A DNA stretch of 64,000 nt from Lunatibacter salilacus (GTDB lineage: Bacteria > Bacteroidota > Bacteroidia > Cytophagales > Cyclobacteriaceae). Positions 45,477 through 55,500 of the stretch are shown piece by piece; within the stretch, counting starts at the first letter, position 1; every line of letters begins with the position of its first letter. The notes under the pieces are model-generated. The model was not told the DNA's origin and ran no database searches. It saw only the letters and a program-made list of their open reading frames with translations. Location: contig NZ_VOLC01000001.1 of NCBI RefSeq assembly GCF_009797935.1, positions 310,001 to 374,000 of the forward strand. Direction: 5' to 3'. The position numbers and the translations under genes are program-made.

Positions 45477-47188
45477 TGTTTTTTTGGTAAAATGATGGTA
45501 AACGTACTGCCTTTGCCTGATTCACTTTCCACTAGGACTGTTCCTTTATGCGCCTCTACCATGGTCTTAACATAGGAAAGGCCCAGTCCAAAACCTTTCA
45601 CGTCGTGAAGGTTACCTGTGGGCACCCTGTAAAACTTATCAAAAATCCTTTTCAACGAATCCCTGTTCATGCCTATGCCCTTATCCTTAAATGCGATGTG
45701 GACCGTATCCTCCCGTTCTTCTATTTTCACCTGTATTTGAGGAGATAGTGGTGAATATTTGTTTGCATTATCAAGCAAGTTGTTGATAATATGATTAAGA
45801 TGAAACACATCCGCTTCAATTTCAAGTTGGTCAACGGTGGAAATGACTTCAATACTCCCCCCTCTATTTTCCACTATCAATCCAAAATGAACGCATGCGG
45901 AATCAATTAATTGGTCAATATTAACCTTTTCAAATTTTAGCTTAAAATCTTTCTTGTCCAACGCCGCAGCCTGCAATACCTGCTCTACTTGGGTACCTAA
46001 TCGCTTGTTTTCCTCCTTTATGATTCCCAAATACCTGTTTCGGAATGATTCCTGATACCCAATGTCCGGATCCTGCAATGCTTCTATAGCCAAACTTACA
46101 GTAGAAATCGGCGTCTTGAATTCGTGCGTCATGTTATTGATAAAGTCATTTTTTATTTCCGAGACTTGCTTTTGGTGAATGATCACCCGAATGGCATAAA
46201 TAAAGCAGTAAATGATTATTCCCAAAAACAGCAAAGAGCTCAATAAAGGGACCCAAATCTGTTTAAATAAATAGTTTTTCTCATTTGGAAACTTAACTAC
46301 CAAAAAACTATTTACTCCCATCAGATCGCTGGGAAACAACTCAGCCCGGATAGTGCTCTCTTTTAAGGGGGCTAGGTCGTTTACCGGTCCGATCGTCACC
46401 AAATCAGCGGTATTGCTGAGAATACCAAGTTCGAAGGGTTCATCAATCCCACGCTTTAACAGCTGCGATCGTATCTCTGCCTTTACCATACCCGTGTCTA
46501 TTCGAGCCAAGATATTCTGTTGGCCGGGATTTAATAGCTGATGAACTACCTCTTCCACAAGGGCAATTTTCCAATTTGTTTTGACGATCGTCTGCGCTAC
46601 ATCTCTTGACACATTATATTCTTCCACCAAAAGTGCCTGCCTGCTCGAAGCATAATTCCTTTTACTGGCAAACCTGTCCTGATTGTCAATAAATTCAAGC
46701 CATTTTTCCTTTTCCTGTAGGTAAATGGCCATTTCATCCGGAGTGAACACAGAAGAAGCTGCTAAAGGAGGCATCAAAAAGTATTTTTCTATGTCCCGAA
46801 AATTCTTAGGCTCACCTTCTTTGGTAGCTATCAACCGCTGAAAGGTGGAAGAAATCTGAGGCATGGGCTGACTGAACATTGAATCCACCATTGACGGTCG
46901 CTGCATTGCAATGGGCCTCCGTCTAATTCGTACCTCAATTGGCTCTATTTTTTGAAACAAAGCCCGTTGTAAAGTCGTGTCCATTGCCAATGAGTTCCTC
47001 AAAATATCGCTGGTCTCTCCTTTTTCCAATTTGTCTGACGTAGCCGCAAGAGCCTGAAAAACGTTTTGCTGGAACCGCTCCTGGTTGATTTTCAATAGGT
47101 TGCTTACCCAATACAACTGAAATCCCAGTAGACCCAGGCAGCCCAAAGACATCATGAGTATGATGATTTTAATATTGGTTTTTGACAT
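45473..47188 (-). CDS. Transmembrane sensor histidine kinase (partner of the OmpR-type regulator)
   Basis: 571 aa. The first membrane segment is near residues 8-28 (IIILMMSLGCLGLLGFQLY), then a large periplasmic sensor region of about 270 residues without a recognised fold, then a second membrane segment near 310-330 (LLSSLLFLGIIIYCFIYAI). HisKA box MTHEFKTPIST carries the phosphorylated H355. The ATPase domain has NNLLDNANKYSP (N box), DKGIGM and GFGLGLSYVK. It is transcribed first in the kinase-regulator pair. A 191-bp divergent gap separates it from lysA. Confidence 0.94.
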   Translation of the reverse strand: MSKTNIKIIILMMSLGCLGLLGFQLYWVSNLLKINQERFQQNVFQALAATSDKLEKGETSDILRNSLAMDTTLQRALFQKIEPIEVRIRRRPIAMQRPSMVDSMFSQPMPQISSTFQRLIATKEGEPKNFRDIEKYFLMPPLAASSVFTPDEMAIYLQEKEKWLEFIDNQDRFASKRNYASSRQALLVEEYNVSRDVAQTIVKTNWKIALVEEVVHQLLNPGQQNILARIDTGMVKAEIRSQLLKRGIDEPFELGILSNTADLVTIGPVNDLAPLKESTIRAELFPSDLMGVNSFLVVKFPNEKNYLFKQIWVPLLSSLLFLGIIIYCFIYAIRVIIHQKQVSEIKNDFINNMTHEFKTPISTVSLAIEALQDPDIGYQESFRNRYLGIIKEENKRLGTQVEQVLQAAALDKKDFKLKFEKVNIDQLIDSACVHFGLIVENRGGSIEVISTVDQLEIEADVFHLNHIINNLLDNANKYSPLSPQIQVKIEEREDTVHIAFKDKGIGMNRDSLKRIFDKFYRVPTGNLHDVKGFGLGLSYVKTMVEAHKGTVLVESESGKGSTFTIILPKKQ

Positions 47189-47332
47189 GAAGCAAATTTA
47201 ACAGATATGGAACAGATAATGAGTCCGTTAACTTATTTTAACACAACAGCAAGTAGTATATAGAAACAAAGATGGGACAGAAAACAATCCCTTGGGTTTG
47301 GAATTTTGTTTTTCTGCCGCGTTTCGGGGTTT

Positions 47333-47360
47333 TTTGTTTTACAGGCAATATCTATCTTTG
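47333..47360 (+). promoter_or_regulatory. Bacteroidota-type promoter of lysA
   Basis: TTTG at 47333-47336 and TATCTTTG (TAnnTTTG) at 47353-47360 with 16-bp spacing, 19 nt before the lysA ATG. No lysine riboswitch fits in the short leader. Confidence 0.6.
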
Positions 47361-47379
47361 TCCATTCAAAAATTGAACC

Positions 47380-48615
47380 ATGGAAATTAACGATCAATCT
47401 TACAGGATACAGGGAGTATCTCTAACCGATCTGGCCAAGCAATACGGCACTCCGCTCTATGTCTATGACGGAGAAAAAATTCTTAGCCAAGTGGAGGCAA
47501 TTAAAACTGCGTTTTCCACGGTCAAACTCAAGATAAAATACGCCACCAAGGCGCTTTCTAATATCAATATCCTAAAACTGATGAAGCAAGCCGGCACTGG
47601 CGTGGATGCAGTTTCGATTGAGGAAGTACACCTTTGCCTACATGTGGGGTTTGAGCCTCAGGAAATTATGTATACACCAAACTGTGTGGACTTTGCGGAA
47701 ATTCAGGAAGCAGTGGGACTGGGCGTGATGATCAACATTGATAGCATTCCCATGTTGGAACATTTCGGAACAACCTATGGAGGGAAAATCCCGCTATGTA
47801 TCCGGCTGAATCCCCACATCCTTGCGGGTGGTAATGCGAAGATTTCTGTCGGCCATATTGACAGTAAATTCGGCATATCCATTCTGCAACTTAAGCATAT
47901 ATTGAAAGTAGTCGATGCCTATGGCTTGCAGATCACAGGTCTTCATGTACACACAGGATCGGATATCCTCGATGCGGATGTTTTCTTAAAAGGCGCCGAA
48001 ATACTTTTTGAAGCCGCAAAAGAATTTAAGGATCTTACCTTTTTGGATTTCGGCGGTGGATTCAAAGTGGGATATAAAACCGGAGACGTGACCACGGATA
48101 TAATGGATGTAGGCAATAAAGTCTCGCAGGCATTTCAGGAATTTTGCGGCGAATATGGGCGGGAACTTGAGATATGGTTTGAGCCTGGCAAATTCCTTGT
48201 CAGCGAATCCGGTTACCTGCTAGTGTCCGCTACTGTGGTCAAGCCAACGCCCGCTACTACTTTTGTAGGCGTAAATTCAGGGCTAAACCATCTTATTCGG
48301 CCCATGATGTACGATGCCTATCACGAAGTGATCAACATCTCAACTCTTACCGGACCTGAACGTGTCTATACTATTGTTGGGTATATCTGCGAAACAGATA
48401 CCATCGCAGCCGACCGTAAATTGAAAGAGGTGAAAGAAGGTGATATTTTGGCCATCAAAAATGCGGGAGCATATGGTTTTAGTATGTCTTCCAACTATAA
48501 TTCGCGACTTAGGCCCCCGGAGGTTTTATTGCTGAATGGTAAAACTCATTTGATCAGAAAGCGGGAAACATTTGAAGACCTCCTGAGAAACCAAATTTTA
48601 GTGACAATGGACTAG
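47380..48615 (+). CDS. lysA: Diaminopimelate decarboxylase
   Basis: Last step of lysine synthesis: decarboxylates meso-diaminopimelate, which is also the peptidoglycan cross-linking residue. 411 aa, fold type III PLP enzyme. The PLP lysine is K57 in KYATKALSN. Visible are GVDAVSIEEV, GLHVHTGSD, FEPGKFLVSESGYLL, the substrate cysteine in YICETDTIA, and GAYGFSMSSNYNSRLRPPE. Its own promoter precedes it and a terminator follows. Confidence 0.95.
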   Translation: MEINDQSYRIQGVSLTDLAKQYGTPLYVYDGEKILSQVEAIKTAFSTVKLKIKYATKALSNINILKLMKQAGTGVDAVSIEEVHLCLHVGFEPQEIMYTPNCVDFAEIQEAVGLGVMINIDSIPMLEHFGTTYGGKIPLCIRLNPHILAGGNAKISVGHIDSKFGISILQLKHILKVVDAYGLQITGLHVHTGSDILDADVFLKGAEILFEAAKEFKDLTFLDFGGGFKVGYKTGDVTTDIMDVGNKVSQAFQEFCGEYGRELEIWFEPGKFLVSESGYLLVSATVVKPTPATTFVGVNSGLNHLIRPMMYDAYHEVINISTLTGPERVYTIVGYICETDTIAADRKLKEVKEGDILAIKNAGAYGFSMSSNYNSRLRPPEVLLLNGKTHLIRKRETFEDLLRNQILVTMD

Positions 48616-48626
48616 CACTGCAGCTT

Positions 48627-48666
48627 AAGCCTCTACCGAATTGATATCGGATAGAGGCTTTTTATT
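48627..48666 (+). terminator. Rho-independent terminator after lysA
   Basis: Stem AAGCCTCTA (48627-48635) with TAGAGGCTT (48652-48660), extended by CCGA/TCGG with one bulged A, followed by TTTTTATTT. Confidence 0.85.
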
Positions 48667-49100
48667 TCGCACATTTTTTCATTCTTATATAAAAAGCCCC
48701 ATAGCCTGATATAATACATCTATATCACTTCTGTACACAAAAAATTGTAATTAAATTTTTATTTCAAATTTTTAGAAAATAATAGCACAATTATTTTTGT
48801 CAATACCGATATTATTCCATTTATTATAGGAGTTAAGATAGATTTGAAAATATCATTAAGGTGTATTTAAAAAACATAAAATAATATTTTAAATCTTGAA
48901 ATACAGAAAACTCACTTTGTAAAACAAAAAAATAGGGAAATGATACGTCTCCGTTCGCCAATTCTTCATTTATAGTGAAGTATTTAGAATATGGAGACAA
49001 TAGAATTTCAAGGCAGACAAGGGTAAAAGCGGGCAAATTCAATTGACCCAGTTAAATAGTGTGGTAAGGATTCCTTTGACAAAAAATTAAACGCAACAAA
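48667..49100. other. AT-rich gene-poor stretch
   Basis: 434 bp of strongly AT-rich sequence without a convincing gene. It contains a nested inverted repeat: GTCTCC (48947-48952) with GGAGAC (48993-48998), enclosing CTTCA (48964-48968) with TGAAG (48976-48980). This could fold as RNA or be chance. The promoter of the 49101 gene is expected near the right end (TTGACA-like TTTGACA at about 49076). Confidence 0.35.
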
Positions 49101-49349
49101 ATGTCACTAATGGCAATCAAATCAAAAGCAATAATGCAAATCCAACTGGATCAAAATGACGCGGAAAAGATAGGGGAAGATCTCTTGGAGTATGCTGAGA
49201 CTCTTTGCGAGGCATTGGGAATGGATAACCAGAAGATTATGAAGGAGATGACAAGTAGTGATCTACCCCATTTGTTTAGAACCTTTAACAGCTATTTTGG
49301 CGAATATATCGAATTGTTAGATACGGACAATACAGTTCTTAATAAATGA
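49101..49349 (+). CDS. Hypothetical small acidic protein
   Basis: Not recognised. 82 aa, all predicted helix (QIQLDQNDAEKIGEDLLEY, then SDLPHLFRTFNSYFGEYIEL), no signal peptide or membrane segment. ATG at 49101 follows an A-rich leader. It stands between a gene-free AT-rich stretch and the photolyase. Coding is supported by amphipathic, non-repetitive composition only, so the call is moderate. A four-helix regulator or toxin-partner fold is possible but unsupported. Confidence 0.5.
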   Translation: MSLMAIKSKAIMQIQLDQNDAEKIGEDLLEYAETLCEALGMDNQKIMKEMTSSDLPHLFRTFNSYFGEYIELLDTDNTVLNK

Positions 49350-49495
49350 TAATGACTGAAAAACAGCAAAAACCTATGTATTCTTAGGGAAGGGCTAAAC
49401 TTTATTTATCAAATAAACTTTTGGAAAGCTTAGCTATTTTTTGAACAAGTTAGGATACTTTTATCTTATTCAATCAGAATCATAGTATTGGATAA

Positions 49496-51025
49496 ATGGG
49501 AAAAACCATCCGTCTTATTTTAGGCGACCAACTAAATAGCTCTCATAGTTGGTACCAAAATGTTTCAAAAGACAATCTGTATGTAATGATGGAAATCCGA
49601 CAGGAAACGGATTATGCCCACCACCACATACAAAAGGTTCTGGCTTTCTTTACAGCGATGAGGGGCTTTTCAGACCGGCTAAAGGCGAATGGGCATGAAA
49701 TCCTATACCTTCAGTTGGATGATCCTAAAAACACCCAGACGCTTACCGACAATCTGAACTGGATTATAAAAGAGAACGACGGGGACAAATTTGAATACCA
49801 ACTCCCTGATGAGTATCGCTTAGATACCCAATTGACAGATTATGCCAAAGGCCTTTCTATTTCTTCCGAATTTGTCGATACGGAGCATTTTTTGACACAA
49901 CGCAGTGACCTGAAAAAATTCTTTAGCGGCAAAAAGACATACTTGATGGAGTCGTTTTACCGGCATATGCGTCGGGATTTTGATATTCTGATGGATGGGG
50001 AAAACCCTTCTACCGGAAATTGGAACTATGATGCGGAAAACAGGTCAAAACTAAAGGATACTTCCATACTGGTGGGCCACCCAGATCAACCAAAAAAGGT
50101 GGAACAGATGCATCAAATGGTTGAAAAGTCAGGTGTATCTACCATCGGTGAAATTTCAAATAAGGGATTGAATTGGCCGTGTACCCGTGAAGAAGGGATA
50201 GAATTGCTCAATTATTTTTGTGAGGAATTGCTTCCATTTTTCGGCAGGTATCAGGATGCCATGCACACTGATGATCCGTTTCTATTTCATAGCAGGTTGA
50301 GTTTTGCCTTGAATACAAAGCTTCTTCACCCTCTGGAAGTAATCCATGCAGTGGAGAATAAGTGGAAACAAGACCCAGAAAGATACGGAATCGCCCAGGT
50401 AGAAGGATTTATCCGACAGATATTGGGGTGGCGGGAATATATGCGGGGGATATATTGGGCTGAAATGCCGGATTTTGCAGACCATAACTTCTTTGGACAC
50501 AAAACACATCTTCCCGGGTACTATTGGTCTGGTGACACCCTTATGAACTGTATGTCCAAGAGTATCACCCAGTCCTTGAATCACGCATATGCCCATCATA
50601 TCCAACGGCTAATGGTCACGGGAAATTTTGCCTTATTGGCGGGGATAGACCCTAACGAAGTGGACGAGTGGTATTTGGGAATTTATATTGATGCCATACA
50701 ATGGGTAGAGATAACCAATACCAGAGGGATGAGTCAGTATGCTGATGGTGGAATTGTCGGTACCAAACCTTACGTATCAAGTGCCAATTATATCGACAAA
50801 ATGAGCAATTATTGTTCAAGTTGCCATTACAACAAATCCAAAAAATTTGGAGAAAAGGCCTGCCCATTCAATAGTTTATACTGGTCATTTTACGCCAGAA
50901 ACAGGGGAAAACTGGAGAGTAATCCACGCATTGGATTCGTTTACCGTACCTTGGACCGGATGAAAGACAGTGAAAAAATCCTTGCCCAAGCCGACGAATA
51001 TCTGGCAAATTTGGAAAAACTGTAA
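49496..51025 (+). CDS. FeS-containing bacterial cryptochrome/photolyase ((6-4) photolyase-like)
   Basis: Light-driven DNA repair flavoprotein, DPRP/FeS-BCP clade (Pfam PF04244 type). 509 aa. Opening RLILGDQLNSSHSWYQ and the flavin region with NHAYAHHIQRLMVTGNFALL and YADGG are family hallmarks. Four cysteines C352, C440, C443 and C456 are spaced 88, 3 and 13 residues, the same spacing as the [4Fe-4S] ligands of Agrobacterium PhrB (C350, C438, C441, C454 from memory). That makes a (6-4) photolyase the best guess. The following beta-barrel gene starts 33 bp later and has its own possible promoter. Confidence 0.93.
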   Translation: MGKTIRLILGDQLNSSHSWYQNVSKDNLYVMMEIRQETDYAHHHIQKVLAFFTAMRGFSDRLKANGHEILYLQLDDPKNTQTLTDNLNWIIKENDGDKFEYQLPDEYRLDTQLTDYAKGLSISSEFVDTEHFLTQRSDLKKFFSGKKTYLMESFYRHMRRDFDILMDGENPSTGNWNYDAENRSKLKDTSILVGHPDQPKKVEQMHQMVEKSGVSTIGEISNKGLNWPCTREEGIELLNYFCEELLPFFGRYQDAMHTDDPFLFHSRLSFALNTKLLHPLEVIHAVENKWKQDPERYGIAQVEGFIRQILGWREYMRGIYWAEMPDFADHNFFGHKTHLPGYYWSGDTLMNCMSKSITQSLNHAYAHHIQRLMVTGNFALLAGIDPNEVDEWYLGIYIDAIQWVEITNTRGMSQYADGGIVGTKPYVSSANYIDKMSNYCSSCHYNKSKKFGEKACPFNSLYWSFYARNRGKLESNPRIGFVYRTLDRMKDSEKILAQADEYLANLEKL

Positions 51026-51043
51026 TCAAAACGGCAAATAACT

Positions 51044-51051
51044 TATATTTG
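51044..51051 (+). promoter_or_regulatory. Bacteroidota -7 element TATATTTG directly before an outer-membrane protein start
   Basis: Exact TAnnTTTG, ending 6 nt before the ATG at 51058. It predicts a nearly leaderless transcript; no good -33 at consensus spacing (nearest TTTG is at 51010). Confidence 0.45.
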
Positions 51052-51057
51052 CCTTTA

Positions 51058-52350
51058 ATGAACGTCAGGATTGTACTCCTTCTTTTTTTTCTAACTGGGC
51101 TTTGTTTTGATAGTCTGGCACAAACTCAGCTAAAGCCCCTCCGGATTTACCTTACACCGGACAGTTCCTCCTATGCGGGCGTTAGGGTAAATGGGCAGGT
51201 TTGGATGCGCTACAATTACAATAATCCGGGTACCATAATTAATGGAGAAGAAGCCTCCCGTTTTTTTGACATTTCAGTGCGAAGAATTCGTTTTCAAACC
51301 TATGCCCGCCTTAATGACCGTACCAACCTGACCCTAACGCTCGGGCAAAACAACATCAATTACCTCACTGCCCGCTCCGGCGAAATCCGTCTGCTTGACT
51401 TCTATATCGACCACAAGCTACACCGATACTTGACAGTCGGTGGCGGACAGTCGGGATGGAACGGTGTGTCCCGATATGCTTCCCCACATACCGGCAGAAT
51501 GTTGACGCTCGATGTACCTGCCGTGGTGATGCCCACGATCAATCAGACTGACAATATCCTGCGGAAGCTCAGTGCCTATGTGAACGGGCAATGGCAGCAT
51601 TGGGACTATCGACTTATTTTTAGTCGACCCTATGCTCCTATTGCCAACACCCAAATCGGACAAGTATCCAGCTTCTCCTATGTAAAAAGCGGGGTGCAGA
51701 CCGCAGCGTACATTAAATATCAGTTTTTTGAGCATGAATCCCTGGTATCTCCCTTTCATGTTGGAACTTATGGTGGTACTAAGAAAGTGCTCGCACTGGG
51801 AGCTGGGTTTGAAACTCAACAGCGGGCAATGTGGCACCTGAACGCTGCGGCAGATACAGTAATTACTCCCATGAACATGTTTGCATTGGATATATTTGGA
51901 GAATTACCGTTGGTAAACAAACAAGCCATGACTTTCTATGCAGGCTATTTTTATTATGATTTAGGACCGGATTATATCCGGGTAATCGGACTGAATAATG
52001 TCGGCGGCGGGGTCAATTCTGAAGGTACCTTCAGCGGCACAGGCAATTCCTTTCCTGCAATCGGGACAGGCCATATTGGTTATTTTCAATTGGGGTACCT
52101 TTTTGGTTTTGATAAGCGTGCGGAGAAAATACAACCCTTCGTTTCCGGCCAGTACGCAAATTACGATGGATTACAAGGACCGATGACCTTTTACGAGGCA
52201 GGCATCAACTTACTGCTGGATGGGCAGCGGTCCAAACTAAGTTTGGCATTTCAGAACCGTCCGGTCTTTGACCATAACCCACTGCATGGTATTCAGCAAG
52301 TAGATCGAAGGAGTACAGTGATTCTGCAATATCAGATCCGGCTGGAGTAA
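51058..52350 (+). CDS. Probable outer-membrane beta-barrel (porin-like) protein
   Basis: 430 aa from the ATG at 51058, chosen because a signal peptide (IVLLLFFLTGLCFDSLAQ) begins there; the in-frame TTG at 51049 overlaps the promoter element. The mature chain is a series of alternating hydrophobic/polar strands with aromatic girdle residues (VWMRYNYN, RRIRFQTYARL, FYAGYFYYDLGP) and ends with an aromatic strand VILQYQIRLE, as in porins. No TonB box or plug domain. The substrate is unknown; the family resembles phosphate-selective-porin-like barrels of Bacteroidota, not proven. Confidence 0.75.
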   Translation: MNVRIVLLLFFLTGLCFDSLAQTQLKPLRIYLTPDSSSYAGVRVNGQVWMRYNYNNPGTIINGEEASRFFDISVRRIRFQTYARLNDRTNLTLTLGQNNINYLTARSGEIRLLDFYIDHKLHRYLTVGGGQSGWNGVSRYASPHTGRMLTLDVPAVVMPTINQTDNILRKLSAYVNGQWQHWDYRLIFSRPYAPIANTQIGQVSSFSYVKSGVQTAAYIKYQFFEHESLVSPFHVGTYGGTKKVLALGAGFETQQRAMWHLNAAADTVITPMNMFALDIFGELPLVNKQAMTFYAGYFYYDLGPDYIRVIGLNNVGGGVNSEGTFSGTGNSFPAIGTGHIGYFQLGYLFGFDKRAEKIQPFVSGQYANYDGLQGPMTFYEAGINLLLDGQRSKLSLAFQNRPVFDHNPLHGIQQVDRRSTVILQYQIRLE

Positions 52351-52401
52351 GGTATATTTATCAGCCAATAGCATATCATTAGCTTGAAGAAAGCTAGTCA
52401 A

Positions 52402-52430
52402 AAAACCGAGATTTTTCCCCGGGTTTTGTT
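52402..52430 (+). terminator. Weak terminator candidate between the barrel gene and the CHAT gene
   Basis: AAAACC (52402-52407) can pair with GGTTTT (52422-52427) with an imperfect inner stem, followed by GTT. It lies in the convergent gap 52351-52546. Confidence 0.35.
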
Positions 52431-52546
52431 TCATTAATTCCTTAATTATAATTTAATCCGGCTTCAGTGTGTTTTTCGCCTCTACCATCCCTCCGATTGC
52501 CTGTAACCTATTGAGTAAATTTGGATTGTGGCCCCTACCGCCTGCG

Positions 52547-55500
52547 TTATTTAATATGCAAATCCGAAGTTTTACCAAATTTACCTCTCTTTTTCCTGAC
52601 TAGATAGACTACTATTCCGGACAGTGTCAACAGAATAAAAACCCAAGCCATCCAAAATTTATTTGGACCCAATCCTTCTATAGGTTCTGGATCTCCTATC
52701 AATACCAACCCTGCCCAATATTGCGGGGAGAGCGTGCGTCCATTTGCATCAGAAAGGTATTTCAGCTTTGCCTGCTTCAGTGCCTTGTCTTTGGCCATTC
52801 CTTCTGACAAAAATGCCAAAAAGTGTTCTGTGATCTCCATACTGGATTTTTCATCGATCCGCCAAAGAGAGGTCAACAGGCTTTCCGAACCTGAATATTG
52901 GAAAGCATGCGCAAGAGAAATCATGCCTTCACCAGGCTTATATATCGGTTTTCCGGTTTCGCAGGCAGTCAATACCGTCAAATGAGCCTTCATTTCTGTA
53001 TTGTAAATTTCATAGGCGTATACTGAGTTGTCCTCCTCTGGCTTATCGGATTTGGCAAAGATAAGCCTGGAAAAAGCCGGGCTGATATTGTTGGATTCGG
53101 CATGGGTTGCGATGTGGATGATTTTATTGTTGCCGGCATACTTCCTGAATACTTCGGGAGTGGATTGCTCATACACATAACTTTTACCGCTGAAAAGTTC
53201 GGAGGCACGTTTTGCCAAATGTATGGAGAAAGGTTGGGGCAAAAGTGAAAGATAGGCCTTGTCCAAGCTTAGCGAGTCTTTGGCTGAATTCAGGTAATTG
53301 TCCTTCATCGAGTCCATAAACCCAGGGGCAAAGGCAATATAATTGGTAGGTATAGGACTATGCCTTTCCCCATTCAGCAGCCGAAGGCTGTAGTGGTAAG
53401 AAATATCATGCCTTCCCAATAACCCAATTGAGCTATACTCGCTATAATCCACCAAGTCACTTTCAGTCAAAACGTCGAAATTGAGATTAAAAAGAACCCG
53501 GGAAGGAATAACCAAAACCCTATCTTTATCAAATTCTAAAGCAAATGGCTCCCAAAGCTGCTGATAAAGTGCGTGTGTGATTTTTCCCAGGTCTCGAGGA
53601 TTGTCCCAGTTGCCATGCAAAGCAGGAATGAGTTCCGGATCAAAATCAAGGTGGAACAGCTTTTTTTTACCGTTGGAAAAAACAACGGCTTTTAATTTCT
53701 CCTCCACAAAAAAATACCTTACAATCTGTGCGTCAAATGGAATTTCCATGTTTTCAGGGCTGATTTCGGCATAGCGCATGTGATAGTAATCTGGAAATTC
53801 AAGTCTCAACTTTTCCAAAAAACTCTCCCATTCACTGCTTAATCTATGATACTCACTCAAATCACCTCCTCCATCAAATAGCTCGTTCAATTCCTTTTTG
53901 AGTAGAGACTCCTGATCTTGCAGGTTTTTGGGAACACCTGCAAAGCGAATGTCTGTGTGTTGATTTAGCTGCGTTCTGATGCGACTATATACACTAGCTT
54001 CCTGAACCGCTATTAAATCATCCAAATATTTTTTGTCTCCCGTCTTCTCATATAGCTCTAACTGGATTTTCTTTATAAAGTCCATCAAATCTTCGTTTTG
54101 GGCTACCAGTACAGTGAGGTCTTCGCTCTCTGACAAATAGCTTTTTCTCTTTTCCAGTATCTCCATTGCATCTAAAAGCCTTTTAAGGATATGCTCCAAA
54201 TTGGCAATAGATTTTGCCGGGTTTAATTCGTATTGGGATTTTTCCGAAAGTAGAATAGATTGTGGTTTGTCGTAATTTATTCGAATGGAATCAATGCCTG
54301 ATTCAGCCTGATTCAATCTTTCATCCAGAATAGTAAGGCTTTCATTGGCATGGATTAATGCGTTTTGAAACTCTCCCAAATTATAATAAACCCGCCCCTG
54401 ATTAAGTACCTGTAAAAACCCTGACATTGAGCTGCGGCCGTTTACCTTGGAAATATAATCCAAACCCAGCTTGGACCAGTTAAGCGCATATTGAGGTTCA
54501 TTGTTTTTGGAAAAAAACTCAGCGGCATTGCCTAAAAAATCTAGGTAAACAAAATCAAACTTTTCCCGGTAAGCTTTTTCAAAGTGGTCTTTGGCCATCA
54601 GATAATGGTGTTTCGCAAGGGAAATATTCTTTTCACTTTCGTGAATCAAAGCCAGGGTATAATGAACATCGGCAAACTGCATATAATAGTCTCCATCAGC
54701 CTTCTCCAATTCCTTTAGGGCTTTGGCAAGGAAGACTTTGGCTTCCCCGTAATTGCTGACAAATCGGTGCGTTTGTCCCACATGAATCAAACTTTCCGTG
54801 ATTTCAGGATGTCCTGGGGGAAAAAATTTTTCCTTAGCTTTCAGGGTATGTTCCTGGAGCCTTAATGCCTCCTGATAATTACCAATGCTCTTATAAACCA
54901 AAGCAAGATTCATTGAGCCATGAAAAAGCGATAAAAATGCCCTTTCTCTTTTTGGATCATCCAATGCATTGTCAATGAAATATTGCGTATTGGCAATGGA
55001 AGATTTGACTCTCCGAATACTTTCCCGCACCTCACCTTTGACATCGTACACCGCTCCAAGGTTGCCTTCAATCATGGCCCTGCGATAATATTGGTTGGTC
55101 GGGGTCGGTTCCATTTTATCTAAATATTCGATTCCCTCCTGCCAATAATATTCTGCCGAATCCCACATAGCTGAAAACCAATACCGTGCTCCAAGGTCAT
55201 TGAGTAAATTAAAATAATTTACGGGACTTGTCTTAGGATCCTGTTCGTAGCCTTCCTTTGCTTTGAGGGTATGTGATCTGGCCTTTTCCGGATTTCCCAT
55301 CTGATTGGATATAACTCCCAAATTGCTTTCGATCACGGCCCATTCCGCAGGCCTGTGGTCTGGAATCTGATTGGTATAGGCCAATGCCGTTTCATTGGCT
55401 TCATAGGCCATCGCCGGCTTTCCTGCTTTGATATAGTATGTGTGAATTTCCAGATAAGCCTGTCTTAATTCCCTTGGGTCCGAACTTTCCTTTTTGATGA

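Noticed and set aside
48833-49042. 69-codon - strand ORF in the AT-rich gap
   Set aside because: Phe/Tyr-rich from AT composition, no promoter or ribosome site, overlaps the inverted repeat.
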